Below are positions 30,981 to 38,809 of a stretch of DNA of 39,685 bases, piece by piece. The position numbers and the translations under genes were made by a program. Positions within the stretch are counted from its first letter, which is position 1, and every line of letters starts with the position of its first letter. The stretch is from Plastoroseomonas hellenica (GTDB lineage Bacteria > Pseudomonadota > Alphaproteobacteria > Acetobacterales > Acetobacteraceae), in contig NZ_JAAGBB010000050.1 of the NCBI RefSeq assembly GCF_018129085.1, forward strand, positions 1-39,685. Reading direction: 5' to 3'. The notes below the pieces were generated by a model. The model did no database searches. It was not told where the DNA came from and worked only from the letters and a program-made list of their open reading frames with translations.

Positions 30981-31916
30981 ATGAGCATCACCTTGCGGCA
31001 ACTGCGCGCGATGGTCGCGGTCGCGCGCAACGGAAGTCTCGGACGTGCCGCAGCGCTCCTGCACCTCTCGCAGCCGGCGCTGACCGTGCAGATCCGCGAG
31101 CTTGAACGCGCACTCGGCGTGCGGTTGTTCGATCGCGGTGCGCGCGGCGCCGAGCCGACGGAGGCGGGGCGCGAGCTGGCGGAGGCCTTCGGGAGGATCC
31201 TGGGCGACCTCGATGCGGTGGTCGCGGGGGCGAGGGATGTCGCGGCGCTGCGCTCCGGCCTGGTTCGGGTGGCGACACTGCCCTCGGTCGGTGCGACGGT
31301 GTTGCCCGCGGTCCTGGCGCGCCTGCGCGAGCGCAGCCCGCGCATCCGCGTCGCGGTGCGTGACGCGGTGGCCGCGCGCGTCGGTGCCCTGGTGAAGTCC
31401 GGCGCTGCCGAACTTGGCATCGCCGCGATCGACCCGGACCCGGAACTCGAGGCTTCCCTGCTGTTCGAGGACAGGATGGTGGCCGTGTTGCCGGCCGGGC
31501 ATCCGCTCGAGAAGAAGCGGTCGGTGCCGCTGGCAGCGCTGGCGGCGGTGCCGCTGGTCCTCGGGGAGGAGAGCAGCGTGCGTTCCCTGTTCGACCGCGC
31601 CTGCGCGGCGGAAGGGCTGCATGTCGTGCCAGCCTATGAGGCGACCTATATCAGCACTTTGATGGGCATGGTGCGCGCCGGCCTTGGCGTCGGCGTGCTG
31701 CCTGCCTCCGCGGTCGCTCCGCGCACCGAGCCGGCCATCCGCATTCGCCCCATCACGGATCCGCCGATCCCGCGTCGCATCATGCTCCTCCGCCGTGCCG
31801 GAAGGTCACTCTCGCCGGCGGCCGAGGCCTTCGTGGAAGCACTCGCGGGGGACGATCCGCCTCGCCCCGCCGCGCGCGGCCGGACATCCCGTGCACGCAA
31901 GACAGAGGCGCCCTGA
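30981..31916 (+). CDS. LysR-family transcriptional regulator
   Basis: 311 residues. The N-terminal winged helix (about 1-65) has the LysR pattern SLGRAAALLHLSQPALTVQIRELERALGVRLFDR. The substrate-binding domain follows (about 90-295). It is divergent from the binding-protein/CoA-transferase/lyase operon across a 126-base gap, the classic arrangement for a LysR activator of that operon. No clear T-N11-A palindrome was picked out in the gap. The start has no convincing ribosome binding site. Confidence 0.94.
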   Translation: MSITLRQLRAMVAVARNGSLGRAAALLHLSQPALTVQIRELERALGVRLFDRGARGAEPTEAGRELAEAFGRILGDLDAVVAGARDVAALRSGLVRVATLPSVGATVLPAVLARLRERSPRIRVAVRDAVAARVGALVKSGAAELGIAAIDPDPELEASLLFEDRMVAVLPAGHPLEKKRSVPLAALAAVPLVLGEESSVRSLFDRACAAEGLHVVPAYEATYISTLMGMVRAGLGVGVLPASAVAPRTEPAIRIRPITDPPIPRRIMLLRRAGRSLSPAAEAFVEALAGDDPPRPAARGRTSRARKTEAP

Positions 31917-32040
31917 CGACAGGCTGGCTGACGCGCCGACCTTCACGGCTGCGCGAGCGTTCGATTGTCACGGACCCAGCGCTATGACCGGTCCCGCAAT
32001 GATCGCTACAGGGCGTGATCCGCTTCGGGAGATCGCCTTG

Positions 32041-32718
32041 ATGAGTGCGGGATGGCCGCCGGTGTTGCAGCGCCAGGTGCAGGTGCTGGTCGATCAATTC
32101 CTGGCCGGCACCGGTGCCGCCTGGATCGGCATCGCCGGCATCGACCGGCTTGGCGTCGCCGGGCCCGCCAGCGGCACCATGCGGATCGGCGGCCGGATGG
32201 AAGCGCTGGGCGCGCATCCCGTGACCGAAGCCTTCGTCTGGGTCCAGGGCAGCGAGCCGGAGCTCTGGCTCGACCCACGCTCGACCAAATACCGCGACCT
32301 CTTCGACGAATTCGCGCGCACCCGGCTCGGCCTTGCCGGGCGGCCGCGCGGCGATGCCTGGAACATCGACCATGTCTTCCCGAAGGCGGCCGGCGCGCTC
32401 GACGGCATGACCCATGTGCGGGCGCTGGCGATCGGCGCCGGCGGCAACCAGGCGCTGGGGCGCACGGTCGAGAAAGCGATGAAGGGGCGAGCGGATGACG
32501 CGCCCGGCCGCAAGGTGATCCGCCATGCGACCTGGATGACGATCGGCAAGGCGGCGGGCTACGAGGGCTGGGAAAGCCTGCCGGATTCTGCGTCTGCGGC
32601 CGGCAATGCGCCGGGGGTGCGCAACCTCTTCGCCTTTCTCGCGACGCGCGGCATCACCGCGCCGGCAGGGGCGCTGGAGGAAAGCCTGACCTCCTTCACC
32701 TTGACGAAGATCCGCTGA
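32041..32718 (+). CDS. unrecognised protein with HNH-like D-H...N motif
   Basis: 225 residues from ATG 32041, which has GGGAGA eight bases upstream; ATG 31984 would add 19 residues. I do not recognise the family. The middle part has WNIDHVFPKAAGAL with Asp110-His111, then HVRALAIGAGGNQALGR with Asn136. This spacing and the strand-loop-helix look resemble His-Me-finger (HNH) nucleases, though the usual CxxC zinc pairs are missing. No signal peptide or membrane segment is seen. It stands alone between lysR and hutF. A nuclease or toxin role would be inference only. Confidence 0.7.
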   Translation: MSAGWPPVLQRQVQVLVDQFLAGTGAAWIGIAGIDRLGVAGPASGTMRIGGRMEALGAHPVTEAFVWVQGSEPELWLDPRSTKYRDLFDEFARTRLGLAGRPRGDAWNIDHVFPKAAGALDGMTHVRALAIGAGGNQALGRTVEKAMKGRADDAPGRKVIRHATWMTIGKAAGYEGWESLPDSASAAGNAPGVRNLFAFLATRGITAPAGALEESLTSFTLTKIR

Positions 32719-32792
32719 GGCGCAGATCGCGGGCGTTGCGGAAGCGGCCACCCTCGGTCATGGAGGGGGCGATTAGCGGGAAGGACCCAGCC

Positions 32793-34151
32793 ATGCCGAG
32801 TTTCTTCGCCGATGCCGCGCTGTTGCCGAAGGGCTGGGCGCGCGCGGTGCTGATCGAGGCCGACGCGGACGGCGACATCAAGGCCGTCACGCCGCAGGCG
32901 GCACCCGGCGACGCGGTTCGGCTTCCCGGTCACGTCATCCCCGGCGTGCCGAACCTGCATTCCCATGCTTTCCAGCGCGCCATGGCGGGCTTCGCGGAGC
33001 GGCGCAGCCCGGAAGGGCAGGACAGCTTCTGGACCTGGCGCGACACCATGTACCGCTTCGTCGGCCGCTTCTCGCCCGAGGATGCGGAAGCGGTGGCGGC
33101 GCAGCTCTATGTCGAATGCCTGGAATGGGGTTTTACCGGCATCGCCGAATTCCACTACCTGCATCACCAGCCGGATGGCGCGCCTTATGCCGACCGGGCG
33201 GAGATGGCGCTGCGCCATGTCGCGGCGGCACGGCGGGCCGGGATCGGGATCACCATGCTGCCCTGCCTCTATCGCCATGGCGGCATCTTCGGACGCGATC
33301 CCGTCCCCGGCCAGCGGCGGTTCCTGAATGATGTGGACGGCATCCTGGAGATCCATGCCGGCCTGGCCGCGGCGCTCCGGGGCGATGACAATGCGGCGCT
33401 CGGCATCGCCCCGCATTCGCTGCGCGCGGTGACCCCGGCGATGATCGCGGTGGTCGCCGACCTCGGCGGCCCCATCCACATCCATGCCGCGGAGCAGATG
33501 CGCGAAGTGGTGGAATGCCTCGCCGCCACCGGCGCGCGGCCGGTGGAATGGCTGCTCGCCAATGCGCCGGTCGATGCGCGCTGGTGCCTGATCCACAGCA
33601 CCCACATGACGGAGGCGGAGAGCGCCGCGCTGGCGCAATCCGGCGCCGTCGCAGGGCTCTGCCCCTCGACCGAGGCCTCGCTCGGCGACGGGATCTTCGG
33701 GTTGCCGGGCTTCCGCGCGGCCGGCGGGCGCTTCGGCATTGGCACCGACAGCCATGTCGGCACCTCGCCGCGCGACGAGCTGCGCCAGCTCGAGACCAGT
33801 CAGCGCCTCGCGTTGCAGGCGCGCAGCATCGCGACCGATGCCACGCATCCGCATCCCGGCCGCGTGCTGCTGGACGCGGCGCTCGCCGGCGGCGCGCAGG
33901 CAAGCGGGCGTCCGATCGGCGCCATCGCGCCGGGCATGCGCTGCGACCTGGTGGCGCTCGATGCGGCGCATCCCGCGCTGATCGGGCGGGAGGGCGACGC
34001 ACTGCTCGATGCCTGGGTCTTCGCCGGCCAGGGCAATCCGGTGCGGGACGTGGTGGTCGGTGGCCGCCGCGTGGTCGAAGCCGGTGCGCATGTCGCGCGC
34101 GCGGCGATCGCGCGGGACTTCGCCGCAGCCATGAAACGGCTGGCAGCCTGA
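32793..34151 (+). CDS. hutF: formimidoylglutamate deiminase
   Basis: 452-residue amidohydrolase that converts N-formimidoyl-L-glutamate to N-formyl-L-glutamate, the HutF branch of histidine degradation. Zinc ligands His56 and His58 are in NLHSHAFQRAMAG; others are in GPIHIHAAEQ, IHSTHMT and GTDSHVGTSPRDEL. The STEASLGDGIFGLP segment is a HutF signature. Length matches the family (about 450). A ribosome binding site (AAGGA) precedes ATG 32793. The product of the HutI reaction encoded at 26429-27634 is its substrate, but the genes are not in one operon. Its stop lies four bases from the end of the converging DUF808 gene. Confidence 0.95.
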   Translation: MPSFFADAALLPKGWARAVLIEADADGDIKAVTPQAAPGDAVRLPGHVIPGVPNLHSHAFQRAMAGFAERRSPEGQDSFWTWRDTMYRFVGRFSPEDAEAVAAQLYVECLEWGFTGIAEFHYLHHQPDGAPYADRAEMALRHVAAARRAGIGITMLPCLYRHGGIFGRDPVPGQRRFLNDVDGILEIHAGLAAALRGDDNAALGIAPHSLRAVTPAMIAVVADLGGPIHIHAAEQMREVVECLAATGARPVEWLLANAPVDARWCLIHSTHMTEAESAALAQSGAVAGLCPSTEASLGDGIFGLPGFRAAGGRFGIGTDSHVGTSPRDELRQLETSQRLALQARSIATDATHPHPGRVLLDAALAGGAQASGRPIGAIAPGMRCDLVALDAAHPALIGREGDALLDAWVFAGQGNPVRDVVVGGRRVVEAGAHVARAAIARDFAAAMKRLAA

Positions 34152-34155
34152 CCTT

Positions 34156-35223
34156 TTAGGACGCGCGCTGCGTGCGCGCGCCGCCGAGGCCGCGGATCCG
34201 CTTCACCGCCGGCGCCAGGACGTAATGGGTCAGCGGAATCAGCAAGCCACCGAGCAGCAGGCCGAAGACGCCCGACCCTGCTGCGCTGATCAGCCATTCC
34301 ACGGCACCCCCGATCGCCGGCAGCGCATGCGCGCCGGCTTCGGCCGTTGCGTGCAGCGCGTGGCCGAGCCAGCCCATGCCATAGGCTTCGAGCCCGTGGA
34401 TGACGATGCCACCGCCGACCCACACCATGGCGGCGGTGCCGACGATGCCGAGCAGCTTCAGGAAGGGCGGCATGCCGAGCACGAGGCCACGCCCCAATGT
34501 CCGGGTCATCGGCCGCAGCGCACGGTCGGCCCCCGATGCCGGCAGGCTCGGCGCCGAGGCGCGGCGCAGCCCGAGCAAGGTCGACGCCGGGCGCTCATTG
34601 GCGGCGAGCGCCACGCCGACATCATCGGCCTTCACGATCAGCGCGACGCCGCCATAGACCATGACGGTGATGCCGATGCCGACGGCGGCGAGGATCATGG
34701 CCTGCAGCCAGAAAGAGGTGTCGGGGACGGAGGCGAGCGCGATCGCCATGATCTCGGCCGAGAGGATGAAGTCGGTCTTGATGGCGCTGCTGACCTTGGT
34801 GTCCTCCAGGCTGGCGCCGTCCTGCACCGCGGCGACCACCACCGCCTCATGCGCATGGGCGCTGTGCGGCTGGATCGCCTCCAGCACCTTCTCGGCGCCC
34901 TCGTAGCAGAGATAGGCGCCGCCCAGCATGAGCAGCGGCGTGATCGCCCAGGGCGCCAGCATGCTGAGCGCGAGCGCCGCCGGCAGCAGGAAGAGCAGCT
35001 TGTTCTTGAGCGAGCCGACCGCGATGCGGCGGACGATCGGCAATTCCCGGCTCGCGGCGAAGCCCGTCACGTAGCGCGGCGTGACGGCGGCGTCGTCGAT
35101 GACGACGCCCGCGGCCTTGGCCCCGGCCTTCGCGGCCTGGGTGACGACGTCATCCAGCGATGCCGCGGCGACCTTGGCAAGGCCCGCGATATCATCGAGC
35201 AAGGCGATGAGACCGATGCTCAT
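34156..35223 (-). CDS. DUF808-family inner-membrane protein (YedI-like)
   Basis: 355 residues. The conserved start GLIALLDDIAGLAKVAAASLDD and VTPRYVTGFAASRELPI are the DUF808/YedI hallmark. About six or seven membrane helices follow, with KNKLLFLLPAALAL, TDFILSAEIMAIAL and GLLLGGLLIPLTHYVL. Function of the family is not established. Convergent with hutF with almost no gap, and transcribed away from a 303-base hairpin-rich gap. Confidence 0.91.
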   Translation of the reverse strand: MSIGLIALLDDIAGLAKVAAASLDDVVTQAAKAGAKAAGVVIDDAAVTPRYVTGFAASRELPIVRRIAVGSLKNKLLFLLPAALALSMLAPWAITPLLMLGGAYLCYEGAEKVLEAIQPHSAHAHEAVVVAAVQDGASLEDTKVSSAIKTDFILSAEIMAIALASVPDTSFWLQAMILAAVGIGITVMVYGGVALIVKADDVGVALAANERPASTLLGLRRASAPSLPASGADRALRPMTRTLGRGLVLGMPPFLKLLGIVGTAAMVWVGGGIVIHGLEAYGMGWLGHALHATAEAGAHALPAIGGAVEWLISAAGSGVFGLLLGGLLIPLTHYVLAPAVKRIRGLGGARTQRAS

Positions 35224-35526
35224 GGGCGCTCCTGTCAGGCGACGTCGCTGCGTCGATCAGGGGCGAGGTCCGCCCGGCGGCGCAGCATAGGCAGAGCCAG
35301 CCACCGCCGGCCAGCATGGGCGTGTGACACCCTCCTTCGCCGAGGCTTCGGAGGGCAAGCCCTCCATCCCAGCGGCCGCAGGCCGCCACTGGGTTCTGCG
35401 GGGCGAGCGCAGCGATGCCCCGGGGCCGCGAATGCGGCCCCGCGCGCGACTGTCAGCCGCCGTCAACGCGCCCTGACAGCGCGGAAGCCAAGCCGCCGGA
35501 GGCGGCGCCGGCGCTTGAGGCAGATA
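35224..35526. other. hairpin-rich intergenic region
   Basis: 303 bases with no convincing gene. Four near-perfect small hairpins are seen: GGAGGGC/GCCCTCC (35350-35365), GCGGCC/GGCCGC (about 35372-35386), CGGGGCCGC/GCGGCCCCG with loop GAAT (35421-35442) and GCCGCC/GGCGGC (35492-35506). None has a T-run. The region lies upstream of the DUF808 gene and downstream of the lipocalin gene, both on the minus strand. Confidence 0.5.
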
Positions 35527-36060
35527 TCAAGGCACCGTCGGCACCAGGTTCGCGGTGATGAAGCCTTCCGCCCGCGCCATGCCGATCGCCGCCGAATAGG
35601 CGCCGGCGCCCATCTCGGGCCGGCGCGCCAGGATCCAGAGATTCTCCCGGTCCGGGGTGCCGACCACTGCCCAGCGGTATTGCGGGTCGAGGGCGATCAC
35701 CCAGTAATCCCCGAAGAAGGGCCAGAAGAAGGTGACGCGAAGCTTGGCGTTGGTCCCGTCGCTGGCCCGCGCCCAGCCGCGCGCCACGATCTCCCGCCCG
35801 TCATCCATCGCGTTGCGGCAGCGGTTGACGACGCTGACCGTGCCGTCGAGCTCGCGCTCGTAATCCACGGTCACGCCGACGCAGCGGCGCTGGCGGCCGT
35901 CCTGGAAGCTGTTCGGGAAGCGGGCGATCTCATACCAGCGGCCGGCATAGCGGGCGAGGTCCACGCGGGCCACGGTATCCGGCGGTGGGATGCCGTTGCC
36001 GGCGCAGGCGGCAAGGCTCAGCGCCGCGAGGAGCAGAAGGCGTCGCATCGCGTTTCCCAT
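35527..36060 (-). CDS. blc: lipocalin family lipoprotein (Blc-like)
   Basis: 177 residues. The signal peptide ends in a lipobox (LAAC, Cys at about 19), so it is a lipoprotein. The lipocalin core includes DLARYAGRWYEIARFPNSFQ (the GxW motif), then VGVTVDYERELDGTVSVVNRC, FFWPFFGDYWVIALDPQYRWAVVG and RENLWILARRP, all like bacterial lipocalin Blc. It binds lysophospholipids or other lipids at the outer membrane in known members. The ATG at 36060 begins one base after the deacetylase stop; ATG 36048 is an alternative start. Confidence 0.88.
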   Translation of the reverse strand: MGNAMRRLLLLAALSLAACAGNGIPPPDTVARVDLARYAGRWYEIARFPNSFQDGRQRRCVGVTVDYERELDGTVSVVNRCRNAMDDGREIVARGWARASDGTNAKLRVTFFWPFFGDYWVIALDPQYRWAVVGTPDRENLWILARRPEMGAGAYSAAIGMARAEGFITANLVPTVP

Positions 36061-36061
36061 C

Positions 36062-36955
36062 TCAGCGGCCGGGCACGATGCCCGGCGGCAGCGCGGCGAC
36101 ATGCGCGAAGATGGCGCCGGCCGTGGTGATCCAGACGTGCTCGCGCCGCGCCGCGACATGCGCGAGCGCGCGGCGGAGCTGTCTCAGGCGATAAGGCTGG
36201 CCGACCAGATAGGGATGCAGGGCGATGCCCATCACCTGTGGGAGACCGTCCTCGGTCTGGGTCAGGCGTTCCTCGAAATCATCGATGATTATGTCGGCGA
36301 ATTGCGCGGCGCCGTCGCGGCGGACCGCGATCGAGGGGATGTCGTTCACCTCTTGCGGATAAGGCACCGCGAGCAGCGGGCCGTGCGCGGTGCGCTTCCA
36401 GATCGGCTGGTCGTCGGCGCACCAGTTGAGGGAATAGCGATAGCCGGCCTCGGCCAGCAGGTCCGGCGTCGCATGGCTCTCGGCGATCCAGGGGGAGAGC
36501 CAGCCGCGCGGCGGCGCGCCCTCGTGGCGGGCGATGGCGGCGGTGCTCTCGGCGATCAGGCGGCGCTCCTCGGCCTCGGGCAGGGCGCTCTGGCGTTCGC
36601 TGTTGGTGCGGCCATGCCCTGCGATCTCGTCGCCGCGATCCCGGTGCGCGGCGATGAGCGCCGGTGCGTAGTCGTACATCGCGCTGTTCAGCAGCACGGT
36701 TGCGGGCAGCGCCAGCGCATCGAGCAACTGGATCAGCCGCCAGGCGCCGACCCGGTTGCCGTAGTCGCGCCAAGCGTAGTTGAGGATGTCCGGCTGCGGC
36801 CCGCCGGGCGCGAGCTCGGCGCCGAGGCCTTCGCCGAAGGCGAAATGCTCCAGGTTCAGGCCGATATAGACCGCGAGCCGGGCACCGCCGGGCCATGCGT
36901 AGCGCGGGCGGTCGGGCAGCGGGTGGTAGTCGTAACGACCATGCGTCGGCAGCAT
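36062..36955 (-). CDS. polysaccharide deacetylase / PuuE-like protein
   Basis: 297 residues. The N-terminal pattern YDYHPLPDRPRYAWPGGARLAVYIGLNLEHFAFG and the following GDEIAGHGRTNSERQ and GWLSPWIAESHATPDLLAEAGY are NodB-type carbohydrate esterase 4 motifs, most like the PuuE/allantoinase-like branch. LHPYLVGQPYRL near the end fits the same group. ATG 36955 has GGAG upstream; an upstream ATG at 37060 would run through a hairpin and is disfavoured. The lipocalin gene follows after one base, so they are coupled. Substrate could be a cyclic amide or an N-acetyl sugar. Confidence 0.88.
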   Translation of the reverse strand: MLPTHGRYDYHPLPDRPRYAWPGGARLAVYIGLNLEHFAFGEGLGAELAPGGPQPDILNYAWRDYGNRVGAWRLIQLLDALALPATVLLNSAMYDYAPALIAAHRDRGDEIAGHGRTNSERQSALPEAEERRLIAESTAAIARHEGAPPRGWLSPWIAESHATPDLLAEAGYRYSLNWCADDQPIWKRTAHGPLLAVPYPQEVNDIPSIAVRRDGAAQFADIIIDDFEERLTQTEDGLPQVMGIALHPYLVGQPYRLRQLRRALAHVAARREHVWITTAGAIFAHVAALPPGIVPGR

Positions 36956-37034
36956 GCGGCGGTCTCCGGGCGGCGTTCCATGCTTGGGCCGGCTTGGCGC
37001 GGGCGGCAAGCGGGCGACGCCGGCGGGCGCCTCC

Positions 37035-37057
37035 GCCGGAGCGGCTTCCGCTCCGGC
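37035..37057. other. 10-base-pair hairpin between the deacetylase and cydD genes
   Basis: GCCGGAGCGG (37035-37044) and CCGCTCCGGC (37048-37057) are perfect inverse complements with a CTT loop. It is the first of two strong hairpins in the divergent intergenic region; no T-run is present. Confidence 0.5.
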
Positions 37058-37081
37058 CATGCGCTTTTGCGAGCATCTTCA

Positions 37082-37120
37082 CCCGTTCGGGTGATTTCAC
37101 CCGAACGGGATCTGCTCTAA
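37082..37120. repeat. long palindrome with the shared GATCTGCTCTAA end
   Basis: CCCGTTCGGGTGA (37082-37094) and TCACCCGAACGGG (37097-37109) are perfect 13-base arms with a two-base centre. The flanking GATCTGCTCTAA (37109-37120) is the exact inverse of TTAGAGCAGATC at 22640-22651, the start of the element after the dioxygenase gene. It ends 11 bases before the cydD ATG. Confidence 0.7.
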
Positions 37121-37131
37121 ACCCCCGGCCC

Positions 37132-38805
37132 ATGTCGAGGGGATCTCAGGGGGACGGCGCCCGCGGGCTGCTCGCGCGCGAGCAGCGGGCCGCGCGGCCG
37201 CTCCTGGTGCGGGCGGTGGCGATCGGGGCTGGACTGGTGGCGGTCGGCATCGCCGAGGCCTGGCTGGTCGCGGTGCTGCTGGCGCGGCTGCTGGGCTTCG
37301 GGGCGGCCGGGTTGCCGGAGCTGCTGCTCGCGGGATCGCTGGCGCTGCTCGCCGCCGGGCTGGCCATGGCGCAGGAGAAGGCGCAGATCGCGGCTGGGGA
37401 GGCGGCACGTGCCCGGCTGCGCGATGCCGCCTTCGGCCGGCTGCTCGCCATGGGACCTTCGGATGAGCGTCCGGTGGGTGCGCGCGCCGCCCTGGTGGTG
37501 GAGCGGGTCGATGCGCTGGAAGGCTATTTCGCGCGCTGGTTGCCGGCCGCCGCCCTGGCGCTGATCGGGCCGTTGCTGGTGGCGCTGGCCGCCGGCCTGG
37601 CCGACCCGACGAGCGGGCTGATCCTGCTGGCGGCGGGCGCCTGCGTGCCGATCGCCCAGGCCGCGACCGGGATCGGCGCCGCCCAGGCCAGCCGGCGGCA
37701 GTTCGGGGCCCTGCAGGCGCTCTCCGGCCGGTTCCTCGATCGCATGCGCGGGCTGCCGACGCTGGTGCTGTTCAACCGGGAGAAGGCGGAGCAAGCCGCG
37801 CTCGGCGCGCAGGCGGAGGAGCTGCGCCGTCGCACCATGCGGGTGCTGCGCATCGCCTTCCTCGCCTCCGGCGCGCTGGAGCTGATCGCCGCCGCAGCAC
37901 TCGCCTGCATCGCGGTGCGCCATGGCTGGACCTTGGGCGCCGGGCATCCGGATCCGGCGGGGGCGCTGTTCACGCTGCTGCTGGTGCCGGCCTTCTTCGC
38001 GCCGCTGCGCGCGTTCTCCGCTGCCTATCATGAGCGGCTGGCGGCGCAGGGTGCCGCCGCCGATCTGGCGCCGCTGCTGGCGCCGCAGGAGGACCGGCCG
38101 GGATTGTTGCTGGAGGGGATGCCGCCACGCGTCACCGTCACCTTCCAGGATGTGCGGCTGAGCTATGACCCCGCGCGGCCGCCGGCGCTCGCCGGCCTGT
38201 CCTTCCGGGTGCTGCCGGGGGAGGCGCTGCTGCTGATGGGCGCCTCCGGCGCCGGCAAGACCAGCGTGCTGCGCCTGCTGATGGGCTTTTCGCGCCCCGA
38301 TGCGGGCCGCATCGCGATCAACGGGCGCGACGCCACGGCGTTGCGGCCGGAGGAGCTGCGGCGGCTCTCCGCCTATGTCGGCCAGCGCGCCCACCTGTTC
38401 CGTGGCACGATCCGCGAGAATATCCGTCTCAGCCGGCCGGAGGCCGACGATGCGGCAGTGCTCGCGGCGGCCAAGGCGGCCCATGTCGCCGACTTCGCGG
38501 AGGCGCTGCCCCAGGGTCTCGACACGCTGGTGGGCGAGGGCGGCTTCGGCCTCTCCGGCGGCCAGGCGCAGCGGGTCGCGATCGCGCGCGCCTTCCTGCG
38601 CGACGCGCCGCTGGTGCTGCTGGACGAACCGACCGCACATCTCGACCCGGGGACGGAGGCGGAGGTGCTGGAGAGCCTGAAGCGGCTCTGCCTCGGCCGT
38701 ACCGCTGTTATCGCCACCCATTCCAGGGCACTCAGGAACTGGGGCGCAGCGGTGCTGGAGATGAGCGAGGGCCGCGCGACCGGTGCCCGGATGGCGGGGG
38801 AATAG
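37132..38805 (+). CDS. cydD: thiol reductant ABC exporter subunit CydD
   Basis: 557-residue fused membrane/ATPase subunit. Six membrane segments fill about 20-315, with the family motif RLRDAAFGRLLAMGP. The nucleotide-binding domain has Walker A GASGAGKTS, the Q-loop region, the ABC signature LSGGQAQRVAIARAF, Walker B LVLLDEPTAHLD and the H-loop THSRALR. CydDC exports cysteine and glutathione to the periplasm and is needed to assemble cytochrome bd oxidase. The cydAB genes are not in the window. ATG 37132 is used; the palindrome at 37082-37120 lies directly upstream. cydC follows after four bases. Confidence 0.94.
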   Translation: MSRGSQGDGARGLLAREQRAARPLLVRAVAIGAGLVAVGIAEAWLVAVLLARLLGFGAAGLPELLLAGSLALLAAGLAMAQEKAQIAAGEAARARLRDAAFGRLLAMGPSDERPVGARAALVVERVDALEGYFARWLPAAALALIGPLLVALAAGLADPTSGLILLAAGACVPIAQAATGIGAAQASRRQFGALQALSGRFLDRMRGLPTLVLFNREKAEQAALGAQAEELRRRTMRVLRIAFLASGALELIAAAALACIAVRHGWTLGAGHPDPAGALFTLLLVPAFFAPLRAFSAAYHERLAAQGAAADLAPLLAPQEDRPGLLLEGMPPRVTVTFQDVRLSYDPARPPALAGLSFRVLPGEALLLMGASGAGKTSVLRLLMGFSRPDAGRIAINGRDATALRPEELRRLSAYVGQRAHLFRGTIRENIRLSRPEADDAAVLAAAKAAHVADFAEALPQGLDTLVGEGGFGLSGGQAQRVAIARAFLRDAPLVLLDEPTAHLDPGTEAEVLESLKRLCLGRTAVIATHSRALRNWGAAVLEMSEGRATGARMAGE

Positions 38806-38809
38806 CGGC

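Noticed and set aside
30855-31622. Long N-terminal extension of the second Bug protein
   Set aside because: It lies antisense to lysR; the Shine-Dalgarno site and signal peptide fix the start at 30854.
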